The notes under the pieces: generated by a model
What the model was told of the DNA's origin: nothing
Seen by the model: the letters and a program-made list of their open reading frames with translations, nothing else
Databases searched by the model: none
Part shown: positions 55,529-64,000 of the stretch, in pieces
Numbering within the stretch: the stretch's first letter is position 1
How the letters are laid out: each line of letters opens with the position of its first letter
From: Phytophthora quininea
Lineage: Eukaryota > Oomycota > Peronosporomycetes > Peronosporales > Peronosporaceae
DNA: 64,000 bases
Assembly (NCBI GenBank): GCA_011947345.1
Contig: JAAVTG010001003.1
Coordinates: forward strand, 124,001-188,000
Reading direction: 5' to 3'
Translations under genes and position numbers: made by a program

Positions 55529-56250
55529 AGCCGCAGTAATATGCCTTCAAGGTTGATAATCCATTCACTCTTGCTGAGATAAAGAACAAAGTTGATAACG
55601 TCGTTCTTCTCCTCCGACGCGTCTGCTTCTGTCTGTCGTAGCAGACGCTGTTGTAGAATGCTTTGTGGACGAGCACACAATTGATACGCCGCCCCACCAA
55701 CCCGTCTGTTCATTCCCCCAATACACCCCAATCAACCATCGTCGCCCGGCCATCGACTCGATAAACCGCAACTAGGAAACCCACCGTCAAGCATGAGGGT
55801 CACAACGACCGTAGCACGGAGGTCCTGCACAGCTGAGTCGAGGTGATAAAGATCGAGGAAACGACTTGCGGTGGACGCTGATGAAGTTTTGTGGCCGAGG
55901 CCTGGACGGTTTGAGTACGAGCTGCGGGGGCTTCTCTGTGGTCGGATGCGGCGACTGTAGACTGCTACTGTCGTAAAACGTGCATTCAACGTTTGTGTTT
56001 GTTCTCTCAGTGGAACGACGATGGCGTTGGTAGCATCAGACTGAGGCTTGCATCGCTCGCGGCGTCGTAAACGGAGGGTTTTATGATTCATCACACCTTT
56101 GGGCGTACAATGGCTGCTGTTAGTGGTTTGAGATCGTAATACTGCACGAGCCAACTCTTGATATAGGTGCGTCTGCGCTAACTAGAGTTAGGATTAGTAC
56201 AAACACCAAAGTGACTATATTGTGACAAATGCTGCGGTCCCAGCAGGGTT
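55529..56250. other. No gene seen
   Basis: Spacer up to the right arm of the inverted duplication; a 140-codon minus-strand frame at 55732-56154 shows no features. Confidence 0.4.
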
Positions 56251-57580
56251 CTTGAACACCGTCTCCGTCCGGATGATCATTGGATCATGAGCTCTGCTCG
56301 GTTCAATAAAGCGACAAACAAACGCTGCACCTCGTTGGAGCGTCTTTAGCGGGTTCATTTCTCTATTCGACTCGCCGACCACAAGTGCCAAGCAAGATGC
56401 AGTTCACCAAGACTCTCGTCGTCGCCGTCGTCGCTGCCATCGCCGTGATGAACGTCCAGGTCGAAGCCACCCGTGCCGACCGCTACTCCCAGCCCATGAC
56501 CCGACCTCGTCAGCCTCGCGACTGATCGAATTCAAGCAAGGGACCCATATCTCGATGGTTTAAAGTTTAATGGCCACCGTCCAGCTCGCTGCGGAAGAAA
56601 TGAAGAAATACGACTTTCTTTTTTGCATGACATGCTTTTGCTTTTGTTGTTGTTATCCGGATATGCGTCGACTGTCCGGATATAGTGGCAAAACGAGACT
56701 TTTCGCCATGACGAGCACACTCAAGAAGTGTCTGAAGCTGCACAAGCTCTTCACGGCCGAGGTTAGACACAACTACACTGCACTGACCTGACGCGTCCTT
56801 GTAAATGCATCACTCGCATCAGTTGCAGCTGACCTCCGTCTCCATTGCTTCTTATCCGGTGTCTAAAACGACTGGTGCAGATCGCTCGCAGCTCCAAACT
56901 CGAGGCGGAAGGTGCCCAAGTGCTGTCGTCTCTGGCCAACGTCAGTCAGCGACTGCCGACTCTGTTGCAGCCAGTTAGCCACTCTGAAGATGATCAAAAC
57001 GCCGTCGACACAACAGTCATAGGTGTTCTAAGCTACTGCCACAACACGCCAACTTTGCTACTGCAGAAACACTTTGTAGCGCTCGAGAAGAGCAGAAGCT
57101 TCCTCAGTGACATTCTGCGCGACTACCAAGATGTTTTAAAGCATTTACGGTCATATGCGACCGAGTGTGTGTCCCTTGTGGACGACGCGATGGTCGAAGC
57201 GGAAGACGCAGAGGACGATCTGACGGTGGTGGGCTTCTCCATGCAACTGCTGGAGTGGATGGAGACGGTGGTGGCCATGCTGGAGCACGAAGTGCTGCGG
57301 AAAAACAAGCTGGTGGCTGATCTGGAGTACAGTGACGTTGAGAGGTTAAATGCCGTGCACAAGTTGTGGAATTCTCGAGGTGCAGTGGGAAACATCGACC
57401 ATGAATTCGGTACGTTCCGGCTCGGTATATTGCTTTTGTTTTTGTAGTGGCCTTGCTCATTGTTGTTGATTGCAGTGCAATTAGGACTTCAATTACCTCG
57501 AGTCAAGCCATCGGCCACAAAATCTGGAGAGGATGGTCAACAAAGTAAGAGTAAAAAGAAGAAGAAGGCCAAAAGTGAAG
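56251..57580. repeat. Right arm of the 1.33-kb inverted duplication
   Basis: Reverse complement of 52907-54237. The right border falls inside the last exon of the duplicated three-exon gene, at 57580. Confidence 0.92.
56397..56525 (+). CDS. Small secreted peptide, RADRYSQP variant, right copy (42 aa)
   Basis: Identical by eye to the gene at 53963-54091, including the initiator pair at 56354-56370. The signal peptide is residues 1 to about 24. Both copies are complete, so the duplication doubled the dose. Confidence 0.65.
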   Translation: MQFTKTLVVAVVAAIAVMNVQVEATRADRYSQPMTRPRQPRD

Positions 57581-57621
57581 ATACGCGTGGCTATTCGCAC
57601 AAGCAGGTGCACGACTCTTAG
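56708..57621 (+). CDS. AIRIM/C1orf109-like protein, right copy with replaced 3' end
   Basis: Exons 56708-56761, 56881-57379 and 57476-57621 (54+499+146 bp) give 232 residues. The first two exons match the left copy. The last exon leaves the duplicated region at 57580; reading continues through unrelated sequence for a few codons (DTRGYSHKQVHDS) to TAG at 57619-57621, which overlaps, antisense, the end of a peptide-gene relic. Two shorter A-runs relative to the left copy also put the Lys-rich tail in a different frame. The conserved helical core is intact, so a shortened protein could still fold; whether it is expressed is unknown. Confidence 0.5.
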
Positions 57622-57718
57622 TTGCGAAGTCGGTGGTAGCCACGCTTGCCCTTGGCGTAGCATTGATTTGAATGCTGAGCACGCCGAGGACAGCGACGAC
57701 GAGGATCTTGAAAATCAT
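57618..57718 (-). pseudogene. Small secreted peptide gene, one base short
   Basis: MIFKILVVAVLGVLSIQINA is a family-type signal peptide; one base further on, the other frame reads KGKRGYHRLRN and stops at 57618-57620, recalling the NRGY end of the motif. 101 bp is one short of a codon multiple. Read without correction the frame runs on into the duplicated gene on the other strand. Confidence 0.55.
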
Positions 57719-58015
57719 CTTGGCTTGGTCTAAATTTTTGTTATGTTCGACGAAAAGAGTTTAGAAATGTCAATGGAACTGCCACGTCTTGAGCCATGAC
57801 GAAAAACTTGTGCCAGCCCAATGCTTACCTGGAACATTTGAGCGGTTCAAAGTTCTTGGTCACTTGTAGTTGCTATCGTTGGCCTTAGATCAAATCTGTG
57901 GTGCTGGTCATGGCTATCACTGCAGTGGATTATGCGAAGTCAGGCGAAGAGCTGATGTGATTCAATACAGACCAGCGTAGTCAAACCAAACTGTGACGAT
58001 TTCGCTAGCCAACTA

Positions 58016-58072
58016 GGAAATGTTTCGGTATGCACTATCAATGACGGCGAGGGCCTTGACGATCTGCATGGC
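58016..58072 (-). pseudogene. Truncated small secreted peptide gene
   Basis: MQIVKALAVIDSAYRNIS then stop; the first nine residues match the start of the gene at 40757 and the rest of the signal peptide is missing. Confidence 0.5.
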
Positions 58073-58693
58073 GGAGCTTGGGCTTTCTGGCGGAAACAGA
58101 GGAGCTTGAGAAAATCTTTGCCTATTAAGTGATACCTCACACGGAAATCCACCACCAATGGCCCGTAAGTCCCCAGTAAGACTTGGCAAGGCTGTAAGCA
58201 CTTCCGTAGCACTATTCTTCTATTGACGTCTCAAGAGATTCTCCTCTCGCTCAATTATTGAAGTGTCGGCTTAGAGACATCTTTCGGGGAAAAAAGTGAT
58301 CCATTCCGTATGTTTGTGATCTTAAAACCTGCTTTGTCGACAAAGGAACCTCCTTACACCTGACCATGTTATCGCTCGAAACTAAACTCATTCCCGTGTG
58401 GGTCAAGAACTGCTGTCGAATAATAGTCGTGGATAAACGTTCCTGTTTATCGACGGTCTTGCGAACATTGACGTTGACTTCGTTGTTGTTTTTTAAATCA
58501 CTAGTTGTCCGGCCAGGTAAATGTTGCAATCGTGCGTCTGCATGATAGCAAAACAAAAATAAAAGATGTGGATAGCTGCAGAGTGAGCTGGAGAAGGGTG
58601 TCGAAACAAAGCTTTTTCAATTCGCCGAGCGAATTCCTTGACTGTACGGATTAGTTGTATTTTGGCTGGTTGAATTTGTAGAATTACTGTCGA
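58073..58693. other. No gene seen
   Basis: Boundary between the peptide cluster and the next gene island. A weak peptide-family echo (NEVNVNVRK) lies on the minus strand near 58470. Confidence 0.35.
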
Positions 58694-58909
58694 TCAAAAA
58701 GCCTTGCGTTCAGCAATCTCCTTCGATTTCTTCTGAGTGATCTCCTTCACCCCCGTCAGGATCGCCTGGTACGTTACTTCCGCGTCAATGCGACAACTAG
58801 CGATGGCGATGGCGCCATCACGATTTCAATTCTAGGACCAAAGCGTTTTTTTTTTTACTTACGCCTCCTCGAACCACACGTATCTAAAAGCCTCTACCAC
58901 GAAAGCACC
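58694..58909 (-). other. In-frame extension downstream of the ICMT stop, with a phased intron
   Basis: Directly after the TGA at 58910-58912 the same frame stays open (GAFVVEAFRYVWFEEA), reaches a GTAAGT donor, and after a 66-bp intron (58797-58862, ending TAG) resumes in phase with CRIDAEVTYQAILTGVKEIT and a Lys-rich end, stopping at 58694-58696. It looks like genuine coding exons lacking their own start. Confidence 0.55.
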
Positions 58910-59786
58910 TCAAACAAACGGGATACCACTAATCGTACGCGCCTTATACGCCGAGTACTCGTCCGGGAAAAAGTTTAACAAGAGCTGCTCTTCGTAACTA
59001 ATTACAATAAATAGCAAGTTAGCACCACCCTTAAAAATAAAAACATATATCCATCTTTTACTTACGGGATGCGGTCGTGGAAGAATTTCCAGGCCACCAG
59101 CGAGTAGCCAACCACGCAGATGGGGTTGCCCAGCAAGATCTGGCTGCCCATGATCCACCAGAACCAGCCCAAGTAGCTCGGGTGACGCACAAAGCGGTAC
59201 ACTCCATGAGTCACCAGTTTGTGCTCTTTGCGCTTAATGTACTCGATCCGATGGGAGAAATTGCTAGCGGCTGTGGTCATGGCCAGAATCCGGAAGAATT
59301 GGCCTAAAGCCACCAAGCTGATGCCAATAGGCCACACAAGAGGTGCAGTTTCCAGCCAGGAGCGAAATAAAGCTCTACCCAGAACTCTACGGCACTTAAT
59401 AGCACAGCCATGTGATACTCGCGACTGTGGTTGAGTAGGAATGCTGTAAAAATAATAATATCATGTAAAAGTTAACTATAATGCAACGATGTTAAATAAA
59501 AATACGTACACTCGTAGCTGACCGTGTCGGGACGGTAGGCAGCCGTGACCATAAACTCAGAGAGGTGGAAGAAGCCCAACGCCAGTGCATAGAGTCCCCA
59601 CTGCTCCACGCAGCGCCAGCGCAGGTCCGTTAGAGGCTCCTGCTGCTCGGAGGGCGTCGCGAGCGCAACGAAGCGCGTGAACAACAGCAGCGCCAGGTGC
59701 AGCGCCATGAACACGCCCAGTCCAAAGGCCCCCAGGGCCACCTTGCCCAGTCCTCGGTCCTGGCGGAAGGCCACGGACGCGAGCAT
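58910..59786 (-). CDS. ICMT: Isoprenylcysteine carboxyl methyltransferase, 3 exons
   Basis: Exons 59510-59786, 59066-59443 and 58910-58997; introns of 66 and 68 bp join in phase. The family region is clear: SFLLNHSREYHMAV across the first junction, LAMTTAASNFSHRIEY, then the S-adenosylmethionine/active-site block THGVYRFVRHPSYLGWFWW, YSLVAWKFFHDRIP and YEEQLLLNFFPDEYSAY, ending SGIPFV. The N-terminal 90 residues hold several hydrophobic segments. The enzyme methylates the C-terminal prenylcysteine of CaaX proteins at the ER membrane. Exon 2 has one frame break near 59371-59375; exons total 743 bp, one short of 248 codons, so a single missing base explains it. TGA at 58910 is the expected family end, but see the extension entry. 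Confidence 0.9.
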
Positions 59787-60034
59787 GGCCAAGGGCGAAT
59801 TTATTTATAAGATTTTTGCAGGAAAATGAAAAAATGTCACTGTTCCGAAAAAGTGACTTCAATTGAAAGTTGAAGTTGTATGAGACGAGGCAGGATTACA
59901 AGAACGATATTGCACCGGAAAATGGCTTACGTGTTTGTTCTTACCAACCTAAAGGCAGAGTAGCCCGGCAATGACACGAAGTAACAGGGAAATGAGAACG
60001 TTTCTGGCGCCGTGCGTGGGTGTGTTGGTCCTCT
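59787..60034. other. Intergenic region
   Basis: 5' flank of ICMT and 3' flank of the PAN protein; no gene seen. Confidence 0.5.
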
Positions 60035-61029
60035 TTAGAAGACGACGGCCGAGGTGACGCCATTGGTGTTCTTGGTCGCTCCCTTGCCGCTCTTGAACCA
60101 GCACGTGCCGCCGTTGAGGTCGCTCCACGAGAACGCGTGGCATCCAGTCGTCTGACGGCATTTATCGCAGCAGTCACCGGGCTGGCCAGCCGACGCGTTG
60201 CTAATGTCGTTGTCCACGTAGTCCGTGTTGGTCTCGAGGTTGCAGCTCGGCGGCGGGTTGTCCAGTAGCTGCCTCGACACCACTCCAGGCTTGTTTACGG
60301 TCGTTCCCTTGGCGCTCTTGAGCCAGCACGTGCCGCCGTTGAGATTGCTCCACGAGAAGGAGCGGCAGCCGCTCCAGTTGTTGCAGATACCGCAGCACGG
60401 GTTGCTTCCGGGGTGTTGCCAATGTCGTTGTCCACGAAGTCGACGTCGTTCTGGAGGTTGCACTGGCCGACCGTGTTCTTGACCTCGGCCGAGGTCACGC
60501 CAGCGTTGTTGGATGGAGTTCCTTTGCTGCTCTTGAGCCAGCAAGTCCCGCCTTGGTAGTTGGACCAGCTGAAGGCGTTGCAGCCTGGCCACGTCTGGCA
60601 GATCGAGCAACAACCCCCAGCGTTGGAGTTCTGGACGTTGGCAATGTCATTGCCAGGGTAGTCGGTGTTGGAATTCAGCGTGCAGCTGGGTTGGTCAGGA
60701 ACAAGCACCGCCGACGTAGCCGCAGAATTGGGGGCGGTGTTGCCCTTGGCAGTTTTGAGCCAGCAGGTCCCACCCTGGTAACCCGTCCAGGTGAAGGCAC
60801 CGCACGTGCTCGTCTGCGAGCAGAGCGTGCAGCAGTCCGACACTTGGACACCCGATACGTGTTTAATGTCGTTGCCGAGGTAGTCCACCCCAGCGGTGGT
60901 CGGGCACGAGGCAAGACGACGGTGCGGCAGGAACGGGATCTCGGCAAGCGAGCGAAGTCGTAAGGCTTGAGCCTGGTACGAGCACAGCGTGGACAGCAGT
61001 GCCAGCAGCAAGAGTTGGAAGTGGGCCAT
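60035..61029 (-). CDS. Secreted protein with four PAN/apple repeats (CBEL-like)
   Basis: MAHFQLLLLALLSTLCSYQA starts the signal peptide. Four repeats of about 70 residues follow, each with DYxGNDI-like opening, a paired cysteine (DCCTLC, GGCCSIC, CCGIC, DCCDKC), and AFTW/AFSW..GGTCWLK..KG. This is the PAN_4/apple fold used by oomycete cellulose-binding elicitor lectins and adhesins; no CBM1 domain is present, so sugar or wall binding is inferred from the family only. One frame break occurs in repeat 3 at the G-run 60410-60413; 995 bp plus one equals 332 codons. RLRSL after the signal peptide is not followed by dEER and is not taken as an RxLR. An upstream in-frame ATG at 61137 would hide the signal peptide, so 61029 is preferred. 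Confidence 0.85.
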
Positions 61030-62846
61030 GGTCGGTGGAGGGGGACAGTCGCTTGGCCACTTGGGTAGCTTGAGAGAAGTACTGGAGGAGGTGGTTCCGG
61101 TGTTGACGGCAAGTTGTGAAGTGAGCTCGAGTCCCACACGAATGAGCTCAAGCCTGAAAGCCTAAGCAAGACCGCTCCTCGCTTTCGTCGCGCCAAAGCA
61201 CAGGGATATCCAGCAAACTGGCACGGAGCGACAACTTCAACGCTCGAGAGGGTTCGCTACGCTCATAGATTTGAGCCGCACCCGAGCACCTGCCTGCTTG
61301 CACCCAATTTGCTCAGTCATAGACTGCTCAGCAGCGCTGACGAACGTCATCCAGCTCGCGAAAATCGCAGCAATGGCTGTCAGGTCAAGCATAGTGATCC
61401 GCATGCTAAACGTTGGGGGATATACTTAGTGCCCGTATGAGAAGCATTGATGTCAACCAAGGCACTGCGGCATTGGGGAGTTTGACCGCGCTGAGTCATC
61501 ACGAAAGTCGACAGTTGCAGCATCAACTAGATTTTTCTGTCCGAAAGGGACGCGACGAATCTCGTTGCTTACATTGTGGGTACACCGACGGTTGATGCCG
61601 GTGGTGGAAGTGCTTTTAGACGGACGCTGCGCCCACACTCGAGGCGCTCAAGCATTGCCGGCAACTCCACGACGGAGCTTTCGTAGGGACTCGATGGCGA
61701 TCGTTTTGTGACCGTGCTGGAGTCTACAAGCGCAATCACGCGTAGCTGCACTCAGCATCAAGTCTAACCACGCAGCTCAGCGCGACAGGCAACACTGCTT
61801 TGGATTTCTACACCAATATTGCGTCTGCTCGCTGCAGAATGAGGAACAAAATTCGGGCAAATCAGAAGGTAGTTGAAGGATCATCACTCGCACGCTTGGA
61901 ACGCTCGAGTATGTTAACTCTCGTGAAGTGTGGTTGAGGAAGTGGACGTCCATCAATCGTGTCGAGTAGGAATGCACGGACCAGCAGGGGCTCCTCAGGG
62001 ATATGAAATCTCGCGGCCAGACCAGCTCCCTCGAGCAAATTGGGGAGTGGCCGCCGCAGCAGAAATGCTGCTAAGGAGCTCCAAGTCCGGCAAATAGAAA
62101 ACGTTGAGGCTGGTTCCCCCAGTCTTGTCCACTGCAGCGTGGAAACGCTCGCTAAAGCAGCGACCGAGTGCGCAATTGGCCTCGTGTTCGGAGCCACGTT
62201 GTCTGGCAAGGGTTGGCGGTCAAGCGTCCCGTCAGGAGAGCGTAGTTTCCACTGTGGAGATAGGCCATAGACGCCTCGAGGTTGTCCGGGTCGGGACATA
62301 ACAGCAGTAGCGCTCTTCCGTAGTCATTGCGTTGATCTTGAGAATAAATTACGACACCAGGAACTGATCAATGGCAGTTGAAGGATCTTCACTCTCCTAC
62401 TCCTACGTGACGTCCTTGTTATCGATACGAAAGCAGTAAGATCAATGCCATAGATATTTCCTGTCGATGGCGCGGTTAAATGGCACGCTGTCCCATGCCT
62501 ACGAATGTGGCAATCTACTGCGGTGGTAATCGAGCCAACAACAGTTGACAATTTGTCTCTTGGCTCACGTGTGTTATCACCACCAGCTGCATTTCTTCAG
62601 TGGAGGTCTCCAGCACGCGAAAACGACTGAAGTATCTTATCCTCGCGGTTCGTCTCAGACCCACAAACTTGGCGACGACATTCATACCGCCTTCTGTTCG
62701 CCGTAGTGCCGTCGTCACGTGCTGTCCATCTGCCATCCCCCGGAAACGTCTACCGCATTAGACCACCCGCTCTGAATCACGACACGGCGAGCACTTTTCC
62801 AGTTGCCCAACGAAGCTCTCCTTAACACTCTACCGACCGACTCGTC
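61030..62846. other. No gene recognised
   Basis: Minus-strand frames between 61862 and 62736 are protein-like in patches (for example DYGRALLLLCPDPDNLEAS near 62310, in a frame with stops) and may be remains of a gene that continued into the ankyrin region, but I cannot classify them. Confidence 0.35.
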
Positions 62847-63133
62847 ATGGCCGACACGGAACTGTGCTGCGGATGCGTCGCCCTGGACGAGAATGAGTAC
62901 GACATGAGCCTGCACGTCGTCGCCATCGTCATCATGTTCGTCGTCTCGGCGGTAGGCACGATGGTGCCCTCATCTCGAAGCAGATCCCGTTCTGCAGCGC
63001 CAACTCGGCAATCATGGAGTCCATCAGCGCGTTTTCGTTCGGAGTGGTCCTCGCCACGGGCCTCATCCACATGGTCAGCGAAGGCGTCGACAAGCTCAGC
63101 AGAAGCACCTTGACGATTTCCACATTCCCGTGA
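62847..63133 (+). pseudogene. Truncated ZIP-family zinc transporter
   Basis: MADTELCCGCVALDENEYDM leads into membrane segment LHVVAIVIMFVVSAVGTMVP. One extra base in the C-run 62967-62969 would continue into a frame with ISKQIPFCS and the second segment SISAFSFGVVLATGLIHMV, typical of ZIP transporters (metal import into the cytosol). ZIP similarity ends at about 63100; the next 30 bases are antisense ankyrin-repeat sequence and the frame stops at 63131. Only two of the usual eight membrane segments remain, so it cannot be a working transporter. Confidence 0.7.
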
Positions 63134-63727
63134 GAGATTGCTCCATGGAGCGCGTTGCAATCCACCGGATTTTCCTGCTACCAACTCAGCCGCAAATTCC
63201 GCTACGCCCACATGACCAGACTCCGCTGCGGCGCACAAAACGCCAAATGCCATATCACTTTTGGCTTCCTCGCCGCACTTTGACATGAGCATTTTTACGG
63301 CACCAAGTTGTTCGCAGGAAGCAGCAGCAACCGCCGCCTTGCTTGTAGCTCGACAGCTCGGTCGTTTGAGCAGATTCTACAGCCACTGCATTTGCCCCGT
63401 CCGCGCCGCCTTCGCCGAAGCTTCAATCGGCGACACCAAAAGATATCCGATGCTTTTAACGACGTGGGGCAGTCTGTCAGGATGCGCAGACGACAAGCAC
63501 TGCTGAATTGCCCGCGCACGACTGTCGCCAGAGACAATCACCGTCTGCCGAGGCCTCGCATCACTTCCAGACGAACTCGCTTGAAATCGCTGGGCTGGTG
63601 TTGTCACAAACTGGTCAGGAAACGTACCGTAATGCATTCGCAAACATGCCGATCCCAAGCTTGAGCATGAGCCTGTCGTTGTAAGCGTGGATGACGACAA
63701 AACCTGTTTATTCATAATCATCGTCAC
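63098..63727 (-). pseudogene. Ankyrin-repeat gene remnant
   Basis: Minus-strand frames contain FGVLCAAAESGHVGVAEFAA (63292 downward) and, in another frame, NALHGAISHGNVEIVKVLL, two ankyrin repeats of the oomycete type. Upstream, 63377-63727 gives a leader without repeats. At least two frame changes separate the pieces, and the 3' side runs antisense into the ZIP fragment at about 63100, a rearrangement junction. Ankyrin repeats bind proteins; the partner is unknown. Confidence 0.6.
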
Positions 63728-64000
63728 ACCATCACTTGGGTGGATCCAGCTCTTGAAAGTCTAAGCTGATTGGATGCAACCACCGCTCTAAAACGTGCCT
63801 ATTGCAATCCTTGTTTCGAGATTGCAGGCTGTGGTTCAATTACTCTTTGATCTGCCCGATCAGAGCTGACAAAAGTACAGCCCAAAATGATATCATTTAC
63901 ATTTGAGACCGAACAAAGAAGAGAAGGACAAAAGATTACACAGAAAGCAAGTAAACATGCCAGCGACCGGATACCTAGCTCCCACTCGTTCAAGTAAAAT
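63728..64000. other. No gene seen at window end
   Basis: Short frames only; a gene could continue beyond the window. Confidence 0.4.

Noticed and set aside
56570..56791. 73-codon plus-strand frame beginning MATVQLAAEE
   Set aside because: Lies in the 5' flank and first exon of the duplicated three-exon gene; the mirrored frame at 53697-53918 has the same explanation.
58694..58909. Reading the extension as the end of a CENP-X-like histone-fold gene
   Set aside because: FVVEA is suggestive, but no upstream exons could exist outside the ICMT gene and the match is too short.
60900..60975. RLRSL after the signal peptide of the PAN protein as an RxLR motif
   Set aside because: No acidic dEER follows and the protein is a PAN-repeat lectin-like protein.

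Overview
The window is nuclear DNA of an oomycete, almost certainly a Phytophthora or close relative. The markers are short introns (about 55-120 bp, GT..AG), oomycete-type initiator plus flanking promoter elements (CATTYY followed by CAWTTT) in front of many small genes, an RxLR-dEER effector gene, an AA17-type pectin monooxygenase gene, a CBEL-like PAN-repeat protein, a pair of small HSF-type regulators, and a heavy load of Gypsy chromovirus, Crypton-like, LINE, SINE and DDE transposon debris. Layout: 1-10.7 kb is transposon territory: two tyrosine-recombinase genes (one a relic, one split by a Gypsy element with near-identical 357-bp LTRs and a GATAT target duplication) and an IS630/Tc1-type relic. 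12.2-14.7 kb holds two HSF-type DNA-binding genes. 18.6-23.4 kb is a gene-dense housekeeping island: AA17 monooxygenase, an atypical dual-specificity phosphatase, a carnitine acyltransferase and a Tim17-like membrane protein. LINE remains lie at 16.7-17.8 kb.

From about 24.7 to 58.1 kb lies a gene-poor accessory block. Its main content is a dispersed family of very small secreted peptides (31-55 codons) with a stereotyped N-terminal MQxxK signal peptide, most carrying a mature motif close to ENPGxYNRGY. I find eleven open copies and eight decayed copies on both strands. A second small secreted family (MHFAS.. with a LGxFxWL motif), one RxLR-dEER gene, one interrupted RxLR-like gene, a SINE with a perfect 16-bp target duplication, a pogo/Tigger-type transposase and LINE pieces are interleaved with it. 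A 1.33-kb near-perfect inverted duplication (52.9-54.2 and 56.3-57.6 kb) doubles one peptide gene and a three-exon gene resembling the AIRIM/C1orf109 ribosome-maturation factor.

From 58.7 to 64 kb there is an isoprenylcysteine methyltransferase gene with an intriguing in-frame extension after its stop codon, a four-repeat PAN/apple secreted protein, and a truncated ZIP transporter fused back-to-back with ankyrin-repeat remains.

A technical theme runs through the window: the main frame breaks in otherwise healthy genes (carnitine acyltransferase, AA17, PAN protein, methyltransferase, RxLR gene, ZIP, and the young Gypsy gag and RT) are each explained by one missing base, nearly always inside a homopolymer run. 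In five genes the corrected total length becomes an exact codon multiple, which points to consensus errors rather than true pseudogenes. Introns, domains and names below are read by eye and by memory of families; no search was run.
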